From the NCBI GenBank assembly GCA_022822725.1, contig JAJEAN010000007.1, positions 626,382-690,381 of the forward strand: DNA of 64,000 bases, read 5' to 3'. Below are positions 60,700 to 64,000 of the stretch, piece after piece. The stretch comes from Candidatus Latescibacterota bacterium (GTDB lineage Bacteria > JAAXHH01). How positions within the stretch are numbered: the first letter of the stretch is position 1; each line of letters starts with the position of its first letter. A program made the position numbers and the translations under genes. Under the pieces are notes generated by a model. That model saw only the letters and a list, made by a program, of their open reading frames with translations, made no database searches and had not been told where the DNA came from.

Positions 60700-60900
60700 G
60701 GTTATCCATCGGTCGCAGGTCAAGTTCCTCTCCCGTTTTGGTCTCATATTGACGGGCCAGAAGAACAAACCGCGCCTTGCATCTGCCCATTCGGTCGTTT
60801 CCGGAATGTCATCGGTGTTGATGTAACTGTCTGGCATGTTCGCCAAGTCGCGAATCTCGCTCTGCCTTTCGGGTGAAAGATCAGCCTTGTCCTTGCTCAT
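60700..60900 (-). pseudogene. BrnA-type antitoxin-like segment fused in frame to the outer-membrane protein
   Basis: An ATG at 60900 preceded by GAGAGGAGAG opens a 67-codon stretch (MSKDKADLSPERQSEIRDLA, then MPDSYINTDDIPETTEWADA and RRGLFFWPV). This resembles the N-terminal part of short BrnA/CopG-like antitoxins. It has no stop and continues into the barrel protein's signal peptide. The usual C-terminal antitoxin part is missing, so it is probably a decayed or truncated antitoxin. Recognition is by pattern only. Confidence 0.45.
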
Positions 60901-61183
60901 AGGCTCTCCTCTCAAGCCTGGTTGCCGCAAGTGCACTAATGTTCCATTGGCTTTCACTCGTGATAAACGGAGGGATGTCGTTACAAATCAAGCACTTAAC
61001 AATCTGTGCTGCTTCGGGTTTTACCAAGGTATCCTCGTGCCACAGTACATCCTTTTCGAGTTTCCTGGCGATTGACCGAGTAATCCGGTCGGACTGCTGT
61101 GCATTGTCGTCGAAGGCGACTCGCGCATTGTCGTCACCAATGCGTCCTGCGACGATTTGGACACATGCGCTATTCGTAGCCAA
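60881..61183 (-). CDS. Small uncharacterised protein downstream of HigA
   Basis: A 100-residue frame with a TTG start, lying 17 bases after the higA stop and overlapping the antitoxin-like start at 60900 by 20 bases. I do not recognise the sequence. It is polar and mixed, with SDRITRSIARKLEKDV and a C-terminal NISALAATRLERRAYEQGQ, and no membrane segment. Tight packing between higA and the antitoxin-like segment suggests it belongs to the toxin-antitoxin locus. The non-ATG start and lack of a clear ribosome site leave real doubt that it is expressed. Confidence 0.4.
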   Translation of the reverse strand: MATNSACVQIVAGRIGDDNARVAFDDNAQQSDRITRSIARKLEKDVLWHEDTLVKPEAAQIVKCLICNDIPPFITSESQWNISALAATRLERRAYEQGQG

Positions 61184-61200
61184 TGCGGTTCAGCTACTAC

Positions 61201-61506
61201 CTACCGTGTCATTCCCGAGGTGCTGCCGGACGCCGTTGGAAGTCGCCGAACCACCTCACCGATTCTCCGGTGGGCGGCTGCGAGATCGAACTGCGACTGG
61301 AGGTTGATCCAGAACTGTGGTTCGACGCCGAACCAGTGTCCGAAGCGCAGGGCAGTATCGGCCGTAATTGATCGCTTACCAGCTATGATCTGGCTGACCC
61401 GGTTTGGCGGAACGTCTATCTGGCGCGCGAACTCTGATGGCACTATCCCCAACTCAAGTAGTTCGTCATGAAGGACTTCACCGGGATGGACCGCACGCTG
61501 CAACAT
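61201..61506 (-). CDS. higA: HigA-family antitoxin (HTH)
   Basis: A 101-residue XRE-type DNA-binding antitoxin: HPGEVLHDELLELGIVPSEF, then the helix-turn-helix FARQIDVPPNRVSQIIAGKRS, then TADTALRFGHWFGVEPQFW, all hallmarks of the HigA/VapI family. It neutralises HigB and probably represses the operon. It follows higB after 19 bases, the reverse of the usual antitoxin-first order and typical of hig loci. The last 15 residues are a Ser/Thr-rich tail. Confidence 0.93.
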   Translation of the reverse strand: MLQRAVHPGEVLHDELLELGIVPSEFARQIDVPPNRVSQIIAGKRSITADTALRFGHWFGVEPQFWINLQSQFDLAAAHRRIGEVVRRLPTASGSTSGMTR

Positions 61507-61525
61507 TTAATGACTCCCATGGTGT

Positions 61526-61810
61526 CTAGTGATAGTCAACGATCTCGACGTCGACGGGACCGGGAATGTCACTCGGCCATCGGAAGCAGATGCGCCATCG
61601 TCGGTTGATTCTAATCGAATGCTGTCCCGCTCTGTCACCTCGTAGCAACTCGAGTCGATTGCTGGATAACGCTTTCAAGGTACCAAGCGATGGTGCTGCA
61701 TCCAGAATTGAAAGCCTTCGAGCGGCCTGCCGTTCAATCCCTTGAAACGCTGGGACGAATTCTCCCCTTGCGAATCTTTCGGTTTTGCGATCCCTGTATC
61801 CGAGAATCAT
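61526..61810 (-). CDS. higB: HigB-type toxin (RelE superfamily)
   Basis: A 94-residue toxin from the ATG at 61810 (MILGYRDRKTERFARGEFVP). It has the HigB pattern: IERQAARRLSILDAA, LKALSSNRLELLRGDRAGQH and SIRINRRWRICFRW, the basic RxxxR-W segment that binds mRNA at the ribosome. It is expected to be a ribosome-dependent mRNA interferase. It pairs with the antitoxin just downstream. The upstream 118 bases to the DUF4432 gene look A+T-richer than the surroundings. Confidence 0.92.
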   Translation of the reverse strand: MILGYRDRKTERFARGEFVPAFQGIERQAARRLSILDAAPSLGTLKALSSNRLELLRGDRAGQHSIRINRRWRICFRWPSDIPGPVDVEIVDYH

Positions 61811-61928
61811 GACTGAAACAATGTACAGAATTAGACGAAGTACGTCAAACGTCAATTCCCATACAAATGCCGTCGGGACAGCGAGTACAAATGCTAAAGG
61901 AGATTGCGAGTGTTAGGTAGTAGTCTTG

Positions 61929-63005
61929 TCACCCACCCACCTTCGCCTCGAACGCCGCAATCTCCTCCGCCCCTTCCAACACGCCAATCTCCAGGTGGAA
62001 ATCCCGCACTTCGTCGGGCTCGATGTGCTGCAGGTAGCCGTTCTTGCGGTTCCAGTCCCGTCCCAGCATGCTGACGTTGCCCGGTTCGATGCCGGTGACG
62101 TAGGTGCCCCGGTGGAAGTGCTGCCAGTGGGAGACGATGGGAATTTCCGCCTTGGGGAAGGACCAGTACAGGCCGAGGCCGAGGCTGTCGTTGATAAGTC
62201 CTACGTGGCATAGCCCGGCAGCATCGGCCCGGGGACGAATGACGTAGACGTCGTCGTGCGCTTCGTCTTTCGGTGCGGAGACCGTGGTAAAGGTCTCTGG
62301 ATCGACCTCCCGGTCTTCGAGCCATTCGGTCGCCTTCTCGATGTCGACGACGACGCGCGTCCCCTCGTCGAGGACGGGGAACCCGGGGTTGCAGTGGTAG
62401 ACGAACATCAGGGGCGAGCGGTCGACCGACTGGTTGTGTATACGGTCGTGGATGTGCAGTGATTTCTCGCCCAGAACCGTCGAGATCTCCCGGGTGAGTT
62501 CCAGGTTGGTGCCGAATACGACGGCTTCCCTGACCTTCCCGCGTACCTTGACGATATAGTCGTCGCCGTCCCACTGGCCGTCGGTATGGACCTGCCGGGC
62601 AGGAAGGAAGGAAAGGCGTCCGTGGAGACCCAGCTCTTCGTTTTCTTCTTCCGGATCGGTCTCCGGATGGCCCGTGAAGGTCATCCCGCAGCTCAGGACC
62701 AGGCCGCCGTAAAACCCGCGCATCCAGCCGTAACCCTGCGGTTCGTAGAAGGAAGGTCCCACGTCGCCCGTGTTGCCTCGGAAGCAGAGCGACATGCCCT
62801 TGTAGTGGGCCGAGGCCACGTCCAGCGCCCGTCCGGGCAGCAGGGAGAAGCACAGTCCCGAGGCGTTGAATACTTCGATGAGATCGGCGCCCCGGTCGCT
62901 GCCCTCCTTCAGCTCGCCGTACCGTGCGTGGGCCACCTGGCTCATGTCTCCGATGACATCAAGCAGTTCCCTCCGGGTATAGTCTCTTCCAAATAGACGC
63001 GCCAT
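61929..63005 (-). CDS. DUF4432 / aldose 1-epimerase-like protein
   Basis: A 358-residue protein started at the ATG at 63005 with AGGAAGG 5 bases upstream. It is a galactose-mutarotase-like sandwich of the DUF4432 type: LCFSLLPGRALDVASAHYKG, YGWMRGFYGGLVLSCGM, GLHGRLSFLPA, MFVYHCNPGFPVLDEGT and IEPGNVSMLGR. Catalytic-type His and Glu residues are present in these strands. These proteins probably mutarotate or bind an unusual sugar; the substrate is unknown. It follows glnS on the same strand after 103 bases. Confidence 0.88.
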   Translation of the reverse strand: MARLFGRDYTRRELLDVIGDMSQVAHARYGELKEGSDRGADLIEVFNASGLCFSLLPGRALDVASAHYKGMSLCFRGNTGDVGPSFYEPQGYGWMRGFYGGLVLSCGMTFTGHPETDPEEENEELGLHGRLSFLPARQVHTDGQWDGDDYIVKVRGKVREAVVFGTNLELTREISTVLGEKSLHIHDRIHNQSVDRSPLMFVYHCNPGFPVLDEGTRVVVDIEKATEWLEDREVDPETFTTVSAPKDEAHDDVYVIRPRADAAGLCHVGLINDSLGLGLYWSFPKAEIPIVSHWQHFHRGTYVTGIEPGNVSMLGRDWNRKNGYLQHIEPDEVRDFHLEIGVLEGAEEIAAFEAKVGG

Positions 63006-63108
63006 ATTCACCTTCCTGGATGGAAATTGGTTACGTCAGACCGGTGGTCTTCCAATGTACCGATAGTATTTCGATTTCTTGCGACTTCTTCTGAATGAGT
63101 ACGCCGGA

Positions 63109-64000
63109 CTACTTCCGCTGAATCTTCGCCCAGGTATCGCGCAAGGCGATGGTCCGGTTGAACACCGGGCCGGTCTCGCCGGACGCCGGTTCGCCAGTTT
63201 TCGAATCTACTGAATCGACACAAAAGTACCCCAGCCGCTCGAACTGGTAGTTCACACCGGGCACAGCGTCCGCCAGTCCGGGTTCGACCTTGCAGTCCGT
63301 GACGGTCTTGAGCGAATCGGGATTCAGCAACGACTGGTCATCGCATGATTCGCCCGGACGGGGTTCCGGGTCGCTGAAGAGCCGGTCGTACAGGCGCACG
63401 GTGGCGTTCAGGGCGTGCGCGGCCGATACCCAGTGGATGGTGCCCCGTACTTTCCTACCGTCGGGCGTGCTGCCCCCCCGGGATTCCGGATCGTAGGTGC
63501 AGTGCAGTTCGACGACCCGTCCATCGTCATCCTTGATCACGTCCGTACAGGTGAGGTAGTAGCCGTAGCGCAGGCGGACTTCCCGACCCGGCGCCAGCCG
63601 GAAGAACTTCCGCGGCGGATCTTCCATGAAATCGTTCCGCTCGATGTAGATCTCCCGGGTAAAGGGCACCTGCCGCGTCCCCATGCCCTCGTCCTCTGGG
63701 TTGTTCACAGCCTCCATCTGCTCCGTGCGGTCGGTGGGGTAATTGGTAATCACGACCTTCAGCGGGTCCAATACGCCCATGACCCGTGGCGCCCGCTTGT
63801 TCAGGTCTTCCCGGATGATGAAATCCGACAGGGCCATGTCGATGAGATTGTGGTTCTTGGCCACGCCGACGCGGTCGCAGAGGGTCCGGATGGCCTCGGG
63901 CGTATATCCCCGGCGGCGCAGGCCGGACAGCGTGGGCATGCGCGGATCGTCCCACCCGGACAGCACGCCCTCCTCAATCAAGGGCCGGTAGAAGCGCTTC
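63109..64000 (-). CDS. glnS: Glutaminyl-tRNA synthetase, C-terminal part (cut by window end)
   Basis: The frame stays open to the right edge and holds 296 codons. It enters with the end of the class I KMSK-type motif region ([11 protein letters not shown], then [24 protein letters not shown]), which is diagnostic for GlnRS. The anticodon-binding barrels follow: [32 protein letters not shown] and [37 protein letters not shown]. It charges tRNA-Gln directly, so the organism need not rely only on the transamidation route. The N-terminal catalytic domain is outside the window. Confidence 0.96.
   Translation of the reverse strand, partial: KRFYRPLIEEGVLSGWDDPRMPTLSGLRRRGYTPEAIRTLCDRVGVAKNHNLIDMALSDFIIREDLNKRAPRVMGVLDPLKVVITNYPTDRTEQMEAVNNPEDEGMGTRQVPFTREIYIERNDFMEDPPRKFFRLAPGREVRLRYGYYLTCTDVIKDDDGRVVELHCTYDPESRGGSTPDGRKVRGTIHWVSAAHALNATVRLYDRLFSDPEPRPGESCDDQSLLNPDSLKTVTDCKVEPGLADAVPGVNYQFERLGYFCVDSVDSKTGEPASGETGPVFNRTIALRDTWAKIQRK

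Noticed and set aside
60881-61183. Identification of the small frame as BrnT toxin
   Set aside because: It sits where a BrnT toxin would precede BrnA, but its sequence does not show the BrnT pattern, so it is listed as uncharacterised.

Overview
This 64-kb window is a dense, high-G+C bacterial chromosome segment carrying about 50 protein genes and four tRNA genes. I see no phage, transposon, CRISPR array or rRNA. A taxon cannot be proven from the window alone. The gene mix suggests an uncultured heterotroph of the Latescibacterota/Gemmatimonadota (FCB) kind: phytanoyl-CoA dioxygenases, a sulfatase, 3-keto-disaccharide hydrolase (DUF1080), DUF6785, DUF4432, a PQQ propeller, a TonB receptor, and a short FCB-type primary sigma factor. 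It is Gram-negative, because there are outer-membrane barrels, a TonB receptor and several lipoproteins.

Layout. 1-9000 (minus): an envelope and periplasm group with a UGSC-like fragment, membrane cytochrome c, TonB receptor, DUF1080 protein, PQQ dehydrogenase, LVIVD lipoprotein and an exported FAH-family protein. 9.1-9.3 kb: two tRNA-Pro genes. 9.3-20.2 kb (minus): a phosphotransferase and a variant sulfatase; an operon of phytanoyl-CoA dioxygenase, DMFase-like protein and metallophosphoesterase; then a sugar isomerase, DUF6785 membrane protein and LLM flavoprotein. 20.4-24.1 kb (plus): a BtuF-like binding protein, an ABC exporter and DUF1854. 24.1-26.8 kb (minus): small membrane and TPR proteins, an SDR and a zinc alcohol dehydrogenase. 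27-28.6 kb (plus): tRNA-Arg, amidohydrolase, tRNA-Thr. 28.8-42.2 kb (minus): a K+ channel, then yceD-rpmF-fabD-fabG-acpP-fabF-rnc-lipM-PKS in transcription order, apparently from one strong promoter. 42.2-48.8 kb (minus): sucCD, xylulokinase, the primary sigma factor and an oligopeptide-type binding protein. 49.2-56.3 kb (plus): an APC permease, moaA, rhodanese-MoeB, a beta-hydroxyacid dehydrogenase, cytochrome c and ilvD. 56.4-58.7 kb (minus): arginase, cupin, PEP-hydrolase-family protein. 59-64 kb: a second phytanoyl-CoA dioxygenase, an outer-membrane protein, a HigBA toxin-antitoxin locus, DUF4432 and glnS (cut by the window end).

The most unusual feature is a dispersed set of short tandem repeats, roughly one every 3-4 kb. 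Each locus has its own unit. Inside genes every unit is a multiple of 3 bp (9/45, 15 or 18 bp), so the arrays add amino-acid repeats to otherwise conserved enzymes: the FAH protein, a metallophosphoesterase, a TIM-barrel isomerase, the PKS (twice) and LipM. Between genes the units are mostly not multiples of 3 (8, 11, 16, 17, 19, 26, 32 bp). Several begin exactly at a stop codon or end at a start codon. This looks like continuing local tandem duplication filtered by reading-frame selection.

Sigma-70-like promoters are visible before the fab/PKS operon, the sigma factor, the tRNAs and several other genes, and one clear intrinsic terminator follows the sigma factor gene. All functional names rest on motif recognition by eye; no database search was run.
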